In this document: in pieces, positions 22,738 to 35,461 of the stretch
How positions within the stretch are numbered: position 1 is the first letter of the stretch
Layout: each line of letters starts with the position of its first letter
Source: Sipunculus nudus
Taxonomy: Eukaryota; Annelida; Sipuncula; Golfingiida; Sipunculidae
NCBI GenBank assembly: GCA_026874595.1
Contig: CM049311.1
Location: 46,379,676-46,443,675, forward strand
DNA: 64,000 nucleotides
Direction: 5' to 3'
The notes under the pieces: model-generated
Databases searched by the model: none
The model's input: the letters and a program-made list of their open reading frames with translations, nothing else
Told to the model about the DNA's origin: nothing
Position numbers and translations under genes: made by a program

Positions 22738-25700
22738 TTGTAGCTGGCACCACCAGTCTTGTATACAACGATGCTATCAGAGATATAGACATATGCCCAA
22801 GTTCAGACTGATATATCAAACCCCTCCTGAGAAATAAGCATGCATGGACACACACTGTGAAAAAATATTGTGGGTGGCACCACCAGTCTTGTATATGACA
22901 AAGCTATTTGATAGGTATAAATATGCCCATTTTCAGGATGATATGTCAAATTTCTCTATAAAAATAAGCAGGGACAAAAGTCACACACTGTGCAAAAGTT
23001 ATTGTATGTGGTGATCGACACCTGTCTTGTGAACGAGAAAGCCATCAAAGACACAAAGACAGGTCAAAATATCAGGCCAATACATCAAACTTACCATGAG
23101 TCTGATGCATGGGGCTGACCAAGCATAGGTGAGAAAGGCAGTTGCCCCGAGTGAACTGTGACCAATTTGCTGGCTCAGGCTACTGCACTGAGTGAACTCA
23201 TGACCTGCACCTGGCTAGACTGGGTGAACTTTTGACCTGTACCTGGCTGCACTGAGTGAACTCTTGACCTGTTGCCTAATCTGGTACAGTTGGCAGTCTG
23301 CAAAAGCTATAAAAAGATTGGCTCCACATGCAGCCCTGTGGGGCATGACACCCATGAGGTGATCACATGGTGCCCATGAGGTGTTCACATGTCACCCATG
23401 AGGGGATCACATGCCTTGTGCTTGGCTGCACTGATTGAACTCTTGACCTATATCTGGCTGCACTGAATGAACTCTTGATCTATTGCCATATCTGAAACAG
23501 TTGGCAGTTTCTTAACCTATTTAAATATACAGAAAATCTTGGCCTGTTGGCAAATCTGTTTACACATACCGAAAGACTTTGGCTAAAATGATTTTTTTCA
23601 AGCTGGAATATTCATAAACCTTTTATAAGAAAAATCTAGAACAATAAAAGATACAGTTCTTTCAGATACAGTTCTTTCATTGTTAAAGATCCAATAATTC
23701 TGCCAAAAATCATTCAAGTAAACTTGAACAAAGGCCACTTAAGAAAAATTTTTGTGCCATGTTACAGAAGTTATAATTGAAAGAATAATTTTTTAGAAGA
23801 ACAGTTTTGCAGTCCTCAGTTTGAGTTAGACATAATAATGGCCATAAGACCAACTAAAGTTAAAAAATTGAACAATTCAACTTTTCAGTTTCATCATAAA
23901 CATTTTAAGCTGAAAGAGGCTAAAATGATGAGGTTTTTGACCATAAAAAAACAGGTCAATGTAGGTGGCAAAAACTGCAACTTCAAATATGAGTCATGTA
24001 ACCAACAATTGCATAATACTTGGTAATCCTAGCTTCTGTCATTTCTGAGATAACTATGTCAGTATGCATACTTGGCCAAATAACTGTTAAAATTTGTTTA
24101 ACTCCACTAAAATTAATCAAATGCAAACCATTTGAACAAACTTGAAAGGGCTTGCCTCTGGGATCATTTCTGTAAAATACTGAACAATTTGGCTGGACTG
24201 TTTACAAGAAGACTTTTAAAAGGTTTTTCAGCTTTTCCACTAAAAGATCTAAGTAAATACATATAGTAAAAAAATAAGCAGAATCCAACAATATTTGATA
24301 TGTGACAGATTATTGCATAAAATCTGGGGATGGGAGCTCCTGCTATTCCTGAGAAATTATGGGTTAATATACAGATGACCAATGACCCCCCGTACAAAAA
24401 AATGTCAATGCAGGTGGTGCCACCTTAAATACCTGAATTTCATATATGACTCATGTGACCAACACTGGCATAAAATTTGGTGATGATAGCTCTGGCTGTT
24501 TCTGAGATTGTCATTTTAGTATGTTTTTTGGACAGCTGACTAGGTTCAACTTCCTGTAATTCGGCCAAAATTCACCGAACTTGAACCACTTGAACAAAAT
24601 TGAGAGAGATGGTATAAAATATTATTTCTGTGAAATACTGAACAAATTGGCTTGACCGTTTTGGAGATGAAGATTTTTAAAGGTTTTTAGCATTTTCTCT
24701 ATAAAATCTGAGAAAATGCAGATTTCTTCAGATGGCTTTTTTTTCATTAAATTTCATGATGCTAGCTCCAGTCTTTTTCGAAATAGTATGGGTTGACTTA
24801 TACCTGTGATTGTAAACATTGCCTGGCATGAGGAATATCTAAAATCATAAATCTATACATTTTTTAAAAGTTTTTAAAAAACATTCTTGTCAATATTAAC
24901 CAAAGATAACCTGAAATCTAAATGTCTGGAGGCATGATGATGATAAACTGGTTCCAGGCTAAATGTATCTGCTTCACACAGCTAACATATATGGTAAAAT
25001 GACTTAATTCAATCTTTATAATTCAGCCAAAATCCATTCTTTGGAACCATAAAAGACCATTATTATCAAAATTATTCAGGGGATTATTCTTGTAAAATAT
25101 TAAACAAATTGGCCTCAGTGGCGTCAGTCAAAAAACGTTTTGCAGGTTTATAACTCATATGGGGAAAATAAAGCAAAATGGCTAAGTTAAGCTTCCCATA
25201 ACTCAGCCAAAAATCACTGAACCAAAACCATTTGAACAAACTTGAATTATCAACATCTAAGGATAATTAATGTGTGAGATTTAGAATTTGGCCCAGTGGT
25301 TTTTGAGAAGAAGATCTTGTAGCCACTGAGCTAAAATGGACTGTTATGGCATATGACTAAATTCAGCTTCCCATAACTAAACCAAAAGTGCTGAACTGAG
25401 ACCATTTGAACAAACTTCAGAAAGCACTACCCTAGGATCATTTCTGTGCGATATTAAACAATTTGGGCATTTAGTTTCAGAGAAGAAGTTTTTTGTAGCT
25501 GTCAGTATGATACAGGCACTGATGACCCCCGTACAAAAAAGGCCGATGCAGGTGGCGCCACCAATACCTCAATTTCAGATATGACTCATGTGACCAACAT
25601 TGGCATAAAATTTAGTGAAGATAGCTCCAGCTGTTTCTAAGATTGTGATTTTATTATGCTTTTTTGGACAGATGACTAAGTTCAACTAGCTGTAACTCGG

Positions 25701-26025
25701 CCAAAAATCAACGAACTCAATCCATTCTAACAAACTTGGGTGAGATTGTTCCAGGGATCATTTCTGTAAAATATTGGACAATTTGGCTGAACAGTTTCGG
25801 AGAAGAAGATTTTAAAAACTTTTTTTTAGCTTTTTCCCCATAAAATCTATGAAAATGCAGTTAGAAAAAAATAAACAAAATCTGATATAGTTTTTTGGAT
25901 GACTGATTATTTGCAAAAAAATTGGTGATGCTAGCTCCTGCCGTTTTTGAGATAGCTATGGTTAACGTACAGACGCCGCACAACGCACGACGCAGCACCA
26001 TCGCATAAGCTCACAGGTTCGCTAA

Positions 26026-27404
26026 TAAAAACATACTAGGCTTGTCACGATGAAGAGGGTGAAAAACCACTTGTGAACAAACGTCGTTCAAGTAAAAAAT
26101 GGTGATTCACTTTTGATAAATACATTTAATATCATGGAAGACAAAGACCATAATAAAGAGTATAAAAGCGAATGACTGATTTGTTTTACTCTATCTTCTA
26201 AAGGCAGTATGATATCCATGGTCTTCTGTTTTATAATTTCAGAAGAAGGCACTGAAATTGCAGAATGCCTCATCATAAATAACGAATACTTGAAGACAAA
26301 AATGCATAGGAGCTAGAGGATTAGTCCTCTCGAATTTTCATTGATGATATATATACAACCCATTTCTTTTGAAAAAGTGCAATGAACAGGTGAAATTAAA
26401 TGCCAATTTTATATGTCTACAACACCATTTTACAGTAGCCGAGTTGAACCGAAATAAAATAAAATATATAGGACAAAAATATATACTACACTTGGATGCA
26501 GACGTCAGAGATTGTATATTTAGTAGTGATCTCAATGGTATCAGTGGCCTTAGACTGTGTCCAGTATAAGGGCACAGGCTTTGTCCATTTCTGTTTAGAA
26601 CCCATAGTTTCTCTCTGTTTACTCTGTAAATTTTCTTAATTTTTACAATCAGAAATCAAACGTACGCTTTTTAAGTTTGATTCTTTCAAATTAATAGCAC
26701 AGATATGATCCCCTCCCTGTATGGTATACAGTCGATATGAAACTTCCGCTCCTCTGCTTTCTCACAGCTGTACTGCTGTTAATAAATGTACTCCTATACC
26801 ATGTCCTTCCATTACATTGGATCGCATTGAAAAGATACCATAAAAAGTGTTCACTCTGATCCATCAATATAAATTTAGATTAGAATCTGTGATTTGTTTA
26901 TAGTTTAAACCTTTAAGTACATTTCCTTGCAAGAAATTCTGAAAGCGACATGGTAAGGCATTTAATATAACAAGGTAACTAATGACTCTGTCATAATATA
27001 ATCGTAACAAAAATATAAAAAATCAAATCAATAAATACATAAAAAAATCAAGCAACACCAAATAATGTTATTAAGCTGTATATGCCGTAATTATTAATTT
27101 TGTATAATATTTGAAACTGTAGCACATGCCTTCCTGTTCTTTCTCCTTTTGACATGACTTGAAACCTTGTGTTGATATTGTGGTACAAGACATATATATA
27201 TACTGTATACTGGTTTAATGAACTAAGCTTCACAGTACTTAAATTGTTAATACTTGGGTCTTGATTTTGTGGACAACTTCATCACAATGTTTCAGATTGA
27301 TCAGCATAACAGATTGATTTTATATCTATTAGAAATTTCACATAATTATTATTTGTGATTTATTCTGTTTTCAAATATTCTTCAGAGAGGGCTCTTAATT
27401 ATTA
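26026..27404. other. Unique AT-rich sequence, no supported gene
   Basis: Short frames of 61-66 codons occur on both strands without recognisable features. No tandem or inverted termini were noticed. Confidence 0.5.
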
Positions 27405-27743
27405 TCATTAAAGCCAATAAACGCATTCAGGTTCAGGAAAACAACTATTTATAGTATTAGGGAAGCAGCACAATGAAAATCAAGTACATCTTGACAGGAA
27501 AATGGAACACCACATTTATCTTATATACAAAGGGTCATTCAGTGCATGTGTAAATGGCTTATTATTCATAATTTTAGCTAAAGTATCTGTTAAAGTGTCT
27601 AGAACTAATGTATTTATGCACTAGAATTTTCAGAAATTTCAACATCATCTCAAACAAAACCATTGTTGGAAAAAATAAAAAAAAGCTGTTAAATTCAATA
27701 TCCTTTCACGATATTTTATTAATATCATGATTAATTGCTTAAT

Positions 27744-27746
<3 letters not shown>

Positions 27747-27801
<55 letters not shown>
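27747..27801. repeat. (TA)n microsatellite
   Basis: An uninterrupted TA dinucleotide run of about 54 bp. The tyrosine/isoleucine alternation in frames across it is an artefact of the repeat. Confidence 0.97.
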
Positions 27802-27805
<4 letters not shown>

Positions 27806-28059
27806 CACTGATCAAATTATTTTCATCAGTGAAATTCCCAAGTATTTGCAGATACAATGCAGTTTATTTGAAGTGAATATGTCAAATATTAAGCGAGCTA
27901 TGAGTATATACATACAACACATACCCCCTTATCAAGGCTACCTGTCTTCGGGTGGGTGCATGATGACGCGGTTGTCTTCCCTTAGCAAAATGAAAAGTTT
28001 GCCGCTGCTATGCTGCAACCGTGCTGCAAAGCAGCAGAAACCTAAATAGGCTGCAAGAA

Positions 28060-28320
28060 GAGTGTGCAGGAAGGCTGCGGCTAGTTGCATGCTTCCCGCT
28101 GCCTGGCAAAGGCTGCAGGAAAGTGTGCAGCAAATCTGAATTGTGTGCTGGAAGGTTGCAGGAGGGTTGCGGCTAGCCGCAGTCCTATGGAGTACTTTAA
28201 TACTGTGTGCAGGAAGGCTGCGGGAGGGTTGCGGCTAGCCGCAGTCTCATAGAGTTAACTGGATGCTGTGCGCAGGAAGGCTGCGGGAGGGTTGTGGCTA
28301 GCCGCAGTCTTTTACAGTTT
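28060..28320. repeat. ~62-bp repeats with palindrome GCGGCTAGCCGC
   Basis: Units built on 'ggaaggctgcgggagggttg' contain the perfect palindrome GCGGCTAGCCGC at 28169-28180 and 28231-28242 and a one-base variant at 28294-28305. Spacing is 62-63 bp. They lie inside the CCCTTAGC transposon. Confidence 0.85.
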
Positions 28321-29414
28321 TATTTGCTCTACTATTTCCTGTCTTACCCTGCTGTGATTGGCTAAACTGATTTTGGAGGGAAAGGCAGCCATTTTTGCAA
28401 AATTAGTAAAAGACAGTGCTTTGTTAGCTCTTCTAAAAATATGAAGATCTGTGCCAAATAGCTCAAGTAAGAGTAACATTCAACAGATCCAGCATGTTCA
28501 GAGGACTCATTGGATTAATTAGAACATTCAATTAGTTGATGGGAGGAACAAAGAGAGGGTGTTATTTTACTACCACCAGTAAGTTTGAACTACATATTTG
28601 TACCCTAAGGGATGCCGCAGCAAGCATTGATAAAGGGCTGCCCAGCACTGATAAGATTGATTTTTCCTCAAGTAATTTTATACACAGAAAGTGTATTATT
28701 AAATTTTATTTTGTGGAAAAGTAAAAACTAAGTCTAAGATTAATGGTGGGATTGAAAGATGTTTTCAAGCTGGAAGGCAGATATATCAAAGGCAGCATGA
28801 AAACAATTCTGTGGTTAACGTGTATATCATGCATATATTGAACTCCAATGCATTTTGAGTTTTATTGATTTGAATATGAAACAGTAACTTTAAATAAGGT
28901 TTTGTTTTCATCTTCACACAAACTTTAAAATTCTCAGGCTAAGCTTCATTTAAAGTTGATTTGCTAAATTCTGTTTGACTTATGTCTATAGATGTCACCC
29001 TAAGTAAACGGGAAATTCCTAACAATATTGAAGTAACCCAATGTCACTTTGTGGTTCATGTTTCCAGTCCTTGGCCTGACAATATACTCACCCAGAACTT
29101 TTATTCAGCTATGTAGCTACACAACTTCATGCAGGATTCATGTGACTGTGTAGTGTGTACTCTGATTCATATTCATCAAGGTGTAATTTCTAACAAAGCT
29201 TGATTAAGTTTGGTTCATATTTAAAAGCCATTATGGATTAAGGTTTAATTGAATGTGCAAATTAAATGGAGTTTCATGAGAGCTTGTTCTGTTGAGTACC
29301 TGCATTTATATTTGGAGCAGAGACAGTCACTGACTAATGACATGGCATGTCTGCTTGTACACAATAACTGAGCCCACATGCTATTGTTTATACATATCAT
29401 GGCTGCTATCTAAT

Positions 29415-29980
29415 TGGCCCCTGCTGCGGGAAAGTGTGCGAGAAGACTGCGGGAAAGTGTGCGAGAAGCTGCAGAAAGTGTGCAAGGCTGCAGGAAGTGT
29501 GCGAGAAGGCTGCGGGAAAGTGTGCAAGAAGGCTGCGGGAAAGTGTGCGAGAAGGCTGCAGGAAAGTGTGCGAGGCTGCGGGAAGTGTGCGAGAAGGCTG
29601 CGGGAAAGTGTGCGAGAAGGCTGCAGGTAAAGGGCTGCGGGAACATTGGTTGCAGCAAGCCTGCAGCAAGGTTGCCGCAAACTAATTTGCATGGCAAATT
29701 GTGACCTTGCTGCAAGGTTGCTGCAAAGCTGCAGGAAAGTGTGCGAGAAGCTGCAGAAAGTGTGCAAGGCTGCAGGAAGTGTGCGAGAAGGCTGCGGGAA
29801 AGTGTGCAAGAAGGCTGCAGGAAAGTGTGCGAGAAGCTGCAGGAAGTGTGCAAGGCTGCGGGAAGTGTAAGAGAAGGCTGCGGGAAAGTGTGCGAGAAGG
29901 CTGCAGGAAAAGGGCTGCGGGAACATTGGTTGCAGCAAGCCTGCAGCAAGGTTGCCGCAAACTAATTTGCATGGCAAAGC
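29415..29980. repeat. Two-level minisatellite: 23-bp units within a 280-bp repeat
   Basis: The basic unit is GCTGCGGGAAAGTGTGCGAG+AAG (23 bp, with shorter variants). Two blocks of such units each end with the same segment 'gggctgcgggaacattggtt' (29632 and 29912), giving a 280-bp higher-order period. Long frames on both strands are by-products of this purine/pyrimidine-skewed repeat. It forms the right arm of the CCCTTAGC transposon. Confidence 0.9.
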
Positions 29981-30994
29981 TGCAGCAAGTTTGCAGCAAC
30001 AGTGCGCGGCAAGCTCGTTTTTTGCTAAGGGTTTAAATGGCTTAAAAGGGTAGTGTATCCTTCAATAATCAGTGTTAAAATGTTAATTCATTAACTGGAC
30101 ATATTTGGGGATCTAAAACTACCTATGTCATAAAATCCTAGTGGGGGGGGGGGGGGGCACCGAGACCATGTATAATGGCTTAAATATGATTATTTTTGTA
30201 TAATTATTATATATTAAAAATGGCTTAAGAAAGGGTTTCTATTATTTTTAAAACCAATAAACACCTTCAGGTTCAGACAAATAACTATTCTTAGTATCAA
30301 GGAAGCATCACAGTGAAAATAGAAATTATCAATGGGTCATTCATTGCAGGTGTATATGGTCAAATATTCATAAATTTACCAACAGAATTTGTGAGAATGT
30401 CAGGAACTAATGTATTAATGCACTAGAAATATAACAAGGGACCCATGGGTCACGTCGCTCAGCTGAATTTTGGAAAATATTAGTAACTGCAAAATATTTT
30501 TATTTCTTATGGTTTTTCCATGTATATTACCATTTGAAAAGCTAAGAGAAAATGGCCCAGCTTAAATGAAACTCTGTAAATTATAGAATAATGGACATGA
30601 GCTAAAGCATATGGACTGTGTAATAAATGAAACCTTTAGCCTGAAACCATTTAGGGATGCACCAAGGGAAAAAATGGGCCTACAGTAAGTGTCATATAAA
30701 AGTTCCATTTCATAAACAAATAATGTGTGAAGGTAATTAAGTTTTCAAAAGTTAAATATATGGCCATATGAGTTAAAAATTAATCCCACAAAGTTTGACC
30801 AATATTCCTAATTTTAAAAACTAGGTTTAACAGTGTTATTCACACCTAGGCCCCACCAAGTTTAAGAGATATGAATGAAATGCTACAAAGTATTTAAATC
30901 TTCTTAAATCTTGTCAGTTAGCACTTACATTAGGTCCTAATATTTTACCATATTTGAATATTAGGATTAAATTCCTGAACATTTTTTTCTTTAA

Positions 30995-32868
30995 ACTAGA
31001 TGTGTCGGAACGACACGAATGCCCCCGCCTGGGGCAAATTAGAAACAGTTGTTAAATTTTGTAAAATTTGTTAAGTTCAGGAGGTGTTGTATGGTCAAAA
31101 GTAGGTCAACAAGGGCAAAATGAAAACTCAATCTGTAAAGGGTCATTATCAAGCAACACACCAAAAATCAGGCCAGTATATGCAGGCATTGTGAAAAAAA
31201 GTCCATATATGTGCATTTATCATGAAAATTTCTGTCTTTCATGAAATTTTCTATGTTCAGGATCTGTCATATGGTGAAAAATAGGTTAACTGGGACGAAA
31301 CGCGAACTCGATCTGTAAGTGGTCATTATGCGCCCACAGACCAAACATTAGGCCAGTATCTGTAAGCATTGCATTGCAAAACTAGAATATTAGCAAAAGT
31401 TGATTATCATTTATAAATTTAAATTGGAGAGGTATATACCATGTTTCATAACAATCCACCAAATGCTTCCTGAGAAATAAGCTCCTAAGTTTTTTTCTAT
31501 ACTAAGCTCTGTAACCTTGAAAAGTAGGTCAAGATCACCCATCTTTGAACTTGACCAAGATTTTGTAAATATAATGCAATAGCACTGAAGAAATGAAGTT
31601 CCTGTGTTGAATACCTTTGGAGATATCCTGCACAAAAGGCCAAAATTGAAAAAATCCGATTAAAAAATCAGAAATTGCAGGTGGTGCCACCGAAATTGTG
31701 CAGCACATACAGACCATCAGTCCCAATGATCATAGTAAAATTTGTGAAAATCAACACAATGGTTCCTGAGATATAAACTTCTGAGTGTTTTTCAATAATC
31801 AGCTCTAAAATGTAGAAAAATGGGTCAAGGTCACCCATCTTCGAACTTGACCGAGATTTTATCGATATACAGACTTGACTGATGAAATAAAATTCCAACG
31901 GTGAATCCTTTAAGAAATATCCCGCTCACAAGGTAAAAGTTAACAGACGCGGAACGGACGGACGGACAGACACCGGACAGACAGATGGACGGACGGACAG
32001 ACGGACAGCTTGGGTGATGACAATAGCCCATCAGCCTATGAGCTGAGGGCTAAAAACGGCTGTACATTTGTATTTGTCATGAAAATTTCTATTTTTCATG
32101 AATTTTTCTAAGTTTAAAATCCGTAAAACGGTCAAAAGTAGGTCAACCAGGACGAAAGGCGAACTCGATCAATAACTGGTCTATATCTGCCCACACTTAA
32201 AAAATCAGGCCAATATCTGCAGGCATTGCGAAAAAAAGTCCGTACATGTGTATAATTGTCATGAAAATTTCTATTTGTCATGAATTTTTCTAAGTTTGGG
32301 GGCCGTAAAACAGTCAAAAGTAGGTCAACCGGGACGAAACGCGAACTCGATCTGTAACTGGTCATTATCTGCTCACACACCAAAAATCAGGCCAATATCC
32401 GCAGGCATTGAGAAAAAAAGTCTGTACATGTGTATTTGTCATGAAAATTTCTATTTTTCATGAATTTTTCTATGTTTAGGAGCCGTAAAAGGGTCAAAAG
32501 TAGGTCAACCGGGACAAAACGCGAACTCAATCTGTAACTGGTCATTATCTGCCAACACACCAAAAATCAGGCCAATATCTGCAGGCATTGTGAAAAAAAA
32601 TCCGTACATGTGTATTTGTCATGAAAATTTCTATTTTTCATGAAATTTTCTAAGTTTTGGAGCCGTAAAACGGTCAAAAGTAGGTCAACCCGGAAGAAAC
32701 GCGAACTCGATCTGTAACTGGTCATTATCTGCCGACACACCAAAAATCAGGCCAATATCTGCAGGCATTGCGAAAAAAAGTCCGTACAACTGTTTGATTT
32801 CGGAATGACGGAATGACGGACATAGGTAAAACTATATGCCCCGGCCACTTTGTGGCGGGGGCATAAAA
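30995..32868 (-). mobile_element. Family E Helentron-like element, nested in B3
   Basis: The left end has the stem-loop GTGTCGgaaCGACAC (31002-31016) followed by TGCCCCCGCC (31020-31029). The right end has GGCGGGGGCA (32854-32863) then TAAAAA, itself within a strong hairpin (32837-32863). The interior consists of about six tandem units of 180 bp ('ggccaatatctgcaggcatt' recurring near 32403, 32583 and 32763), split by element C1. B3 sequence continues cleanly on both sides. It has no ACGG tract of its own. Confidence 0.85.
31381..32056 (-). mobile_element. Family C Helentron-like element C1, nested in E
   Basis: It begins 'actagaatattagcaaaagt' and ends 'gagctgagggctaaaaa' (sub-terminal motif GCTGAGGGCT at 32042-32051). 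It interrupts the 180-bp array of E. Compared with C2 it lacks about 110 bp near the left end, including the left sub-terminal motif. It has one degenerate palindrome core (GGTGGTGCCACC at about 31680) and a (GGAC/AGAC)n tract at about 31953-32007. Confidence 0.85.
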
Positions 32869-35151
32869 AAATAAAAATTGTCCAAGTCTCAACAAAAAGA
32901 ACTTTTTTAACATTAAAATTATAAGCTTTGTCTTGTATATAAGTCCTGTGTATCGAAGTGGTGGGTCAGGGTCTCTGTTGTTACTGTTCATCACTGAAAA
33001 AATGTGAAATTATAAGATTCATCTTGTTTAGAGTACAGGTCTGTCAACAGAATGGGGTGGGGGGGGGGGGGGGGGGGGAGAGAGAAAGGCTCCCTGTGGT
33101 ATTTATGCTGGCAGCCTGATCAAGCTCAACAAGAGAGAGGGCTTGCCCCAGTGATGGGATTACATAACAGCCTGGGGAGCATAGAGAGTTGCACTGAATG
33201 ACCTACAGTGACCTCAGTGGACTGCTTGACAATGTAAGGGAATACAACAAGAGCCTCCAAACAAATTCAATAACTAGCCTAATTTTACACCTTTTATTTT
33301 TCAAATTTCAGATTTTAACAGATTTAACCCTTATGTGTACATGCTGTGAAAATAACAGCTACAGTACTTACAGGAAAAAATCATGCTGTGGCCAAGGTTC
33401 GGCAAAATTTAAGGTACTGATTTTATATTTATGCTAATAACTTAAAAAAATTTCAAATTTCAGATCTAATTTTCCCTATACGATTGAATCTTGATTAAAT
33501 GATGTTATATTCCTGAAAAAAAGTCTCAGCCATTCTTATGTTAAGTGAGTAAATATATATCCTGATTTTTTACAAGGTGCATTATGTTTGGGCCTATAAC
33601 TTCCACAAATTATGCAATATTGACCTAAATTTTGGTATGTACATAGAAAATGTATGGAAGAATATGAATATTTACAATAACATCTAACTTTATGCCAGTT
33701 TTTGGATTACCAGGTAAACAAAGGTAGGGTCATGATGCTAGAAAATACAAATACATTAAGGCTTCTAAAAAACTTCAATAGCTAGACTATTTTTTAAGCT
33801 TATACTTTCAAATTCAATATTCATCAGATTAAATCCATATGTAAACTGGCTGTGAAAATTAAATCAAATGTACTTATAAGAAAAAAACGTGCCATGGTCA
33901 AATTTAGGCAAAATTTAAGGTACCAATTTTTTATTTTTGCTAATAGTTTAAAAAATTTAAAAGATTTTGATCTAATTTTGGGTATACAATTTAACTTTGA
34001 TTAATTTAAGATATATTACTGGAAAACAGGTCCATAGCTTTAAAATGTTTTGTGTTAAGTGATCAAATATCTTTCCTGATTTTTTACAAAATGCATTATG
34101 TTTGAGCCCATAACTTTTTTTAAATCATGTAATACAGACCTAATTTCTGGCATGTACATAGGAACTATGAAGAGGAATATTTATTGGAAATATGAGGAAA
34201 AACAGGTAAGTGGTTTCGTAGTTAGGCTGTCCTGAAATGTGAAAATAGGTTTTTAATAAAAAATTGAGGTTTTTCCTTAATTTCTCAAAGGAACAAAGTC
34301 GCAAAGACCCAGTTTTCGGCTTGGTAGGAGATCTTAGGGACATCTAACATTATGCCAACAACCTTGGGAGCATACAGAGCTGCACTGAATGACCAACAGT
34401 GACCATAGTGGACTGCTTGACAATGTAAGGGAATATAACAAATGCCTCCAAAAAAATTCAATAACTAGCCTAATTTTGTAGCTTTTATTTTCAAATTTCA
34501 GATTTAAACAGATTAATCCTTATTTGTACATGCTGTGAAAATTAGACAGACAGTACTTACAGGAGAAAAACGTGCCATGGTCAAAGTTGGGAAATTAAGG
34601 TACCAATTTTTTATTTTTGTTAATATTTTTAAAAATTTAAAAGATTTTGAACTTATTTTGGGTATACAATTTAATTTTGATTAATTAAAGTTATATTACT
34701 GGAAAAAAAGTCCATAGCTTTAACATGTTCTGTGTTAGGTGATCAAATATCTTTCCTGATTTTTTATCAAATGTATTATGTTTGGGCCCATAACTTTTTT
34801 AAATTATATAATACAGACCTAATATCTGGCATATGGATAGGAACTATATAGAGGAATATAAATGGTAAATATGAGGAAAAACAGATGAGTGGTTTTGATA
34901 TTAGGCAGTCCTGAAGTGTAAAAATAGGTTTTTATTAAAAAATTGAGGTTTTTCCTTAATTTCTCAAATGAACAAAGTCGCAAAGACCAAGTTTTTGGCT
35001 TTGGATCTTGGGTACATCTAACATTAAGCCGAATTTTGGATTCCTAGGTCTTACGGTTTCAAAACGTGCCACAACTACGGACGGACGGACGGACGGCACG
35101 ACAGATGGACGGACGACAGACAATGGACCACGACTATAGCTCAGATGACTA

Positions 35152-35423
35152 AAGCCCAAAGCAAACTTAAGCGTCACGCTTACGCCACGCGACAAATTCA
35201 AAACACACTAACGCGGCTACAACGAGTTTCATCAAAAGTTTCTACAAACATTTCACCCGCAGCTTTATAAAGAATTTAAGTGCTGGGGAGGGAAACCCTC
35301 TTTTTGTTATGTCATTATCAGGAATCCCCATGCGGCTAGCACGCGTCACGCATAAAAAATTGCTCCAGGAGCGATAGCTGACACTTGACGCGTGCGTGAT
35401 GCGCGTTAGTGTGTTTTGGGCTT
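35152..35423. mobile_element. MITE M1, inserted in the end of B3
   Basis: A 272-bp insertion splits the B terminus between 'gctcagatgac' and 'tagtcagc'. The ends are AAGCCCAAA... and ...TTTGGGCTT, flanked by TA (35150-35151, 35424-35425). The left end is degenerate relative to the right (AAGCCCAAAACACACTAACG in inverse). It is rich in ACGCGT-type CpG motifs. No coding capacity. Its superfamily is uncertain, with TA targets suggesting Tc1/mariner or a TWA-targeting family. Confidence 0.75.
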
Positions 35424-35461
35424 TATAGTCAGCTAAGCTAAAAATGCAGCATCATCTCTTA

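Larger units (their letters stand above)
20059..26025 (-). mobile_element. Composite family D element carrying an A element (D1)
   Basis: The left terminus has the interrupted palindrome AGGCCTACAGGCCT (20062-20075) and the motif GCGAACCTGTGC (20079-20090). The right terminus has CACAGGTTCGCTAA ending near 26025, the inverse of that motif. Element A1 (20232-21770) and a 960-bp insertion (21775-22737) interrupt it. An exact GGTGGCGCCACC lies at 25551-25562. The D body is closely similar to that at 57121-60475. Confidence 0.9.
27979..30031. mobile_element. GC-rich DNA transposon with CCCTTAGCAAA ends
   Basis: The ends are CCCTTAGCAAAA and its inverse TTTTGCTAAGGG (about 30020-30031). Similarity between the two ends continues inward for about 60 bp (GTTTGCCGC, TGCTGCAA). 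The paralogous site at about 36062-36075 reads 'gtctttaaatgg' without the element, so the insertion carries a TT duplication (27977-27978 and 30032-30033). The interior is GC-rich minisatellite plus an AT-rich middle with a 62-codon frame (28536-28724) that I cannot identify. The superfamily is uncertain. The G+C content contrasts strongly with the surroundings. Confidence 0.75.
27405..30433. repeat. Moderate repeat H: diverged direct repeats flanking a transposon
   Basis: About 230 bp at 27405-27636 ('ccaataaacgcattcaggtt...') recurs as 30238-30433 ('ccaataaacaccttcaggtt...') in the same direction. Between them, 27905-27978 plus 30032-30165 match 35990-36190, showing that this stretch is an interspersed repeat. 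Its own termini were not resolved. Confidence 0.6.
30434..35444 (-). mobile_element. Family B Helentron-like element B3 (host of E, C and a MITE)
   Basis: The left terminus acaagggacccatgggtcac then GCTCAGCTGA is at 30434-30466. The body is collinear with B2. At about 30994 it is broken by element E, then resumes at about 32869 with 'ataaaaattgtccaagtctc'. The right end has a (GGAC)n tract at about 35079-35115, MITE M1 at 35152-35423, and finally 'agtcagctaagctaaaaa' ending at 35444. A long G-run sits at 33056-33079, at the position where other B copies also carry one. Confidence 0.9.

Noticed and set aside
27645-28049. Frames with long Tyr-Ile runs
   Set aside because: They cross the (TA)n microsatellite.
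29381-29999. Long overlapping frames on both strands (up to 198 codons)
   Set aside because: They run through the 23-bp GC-rich minisatellite in five frames at once. Openness results from the repeat composition, not coding selection.
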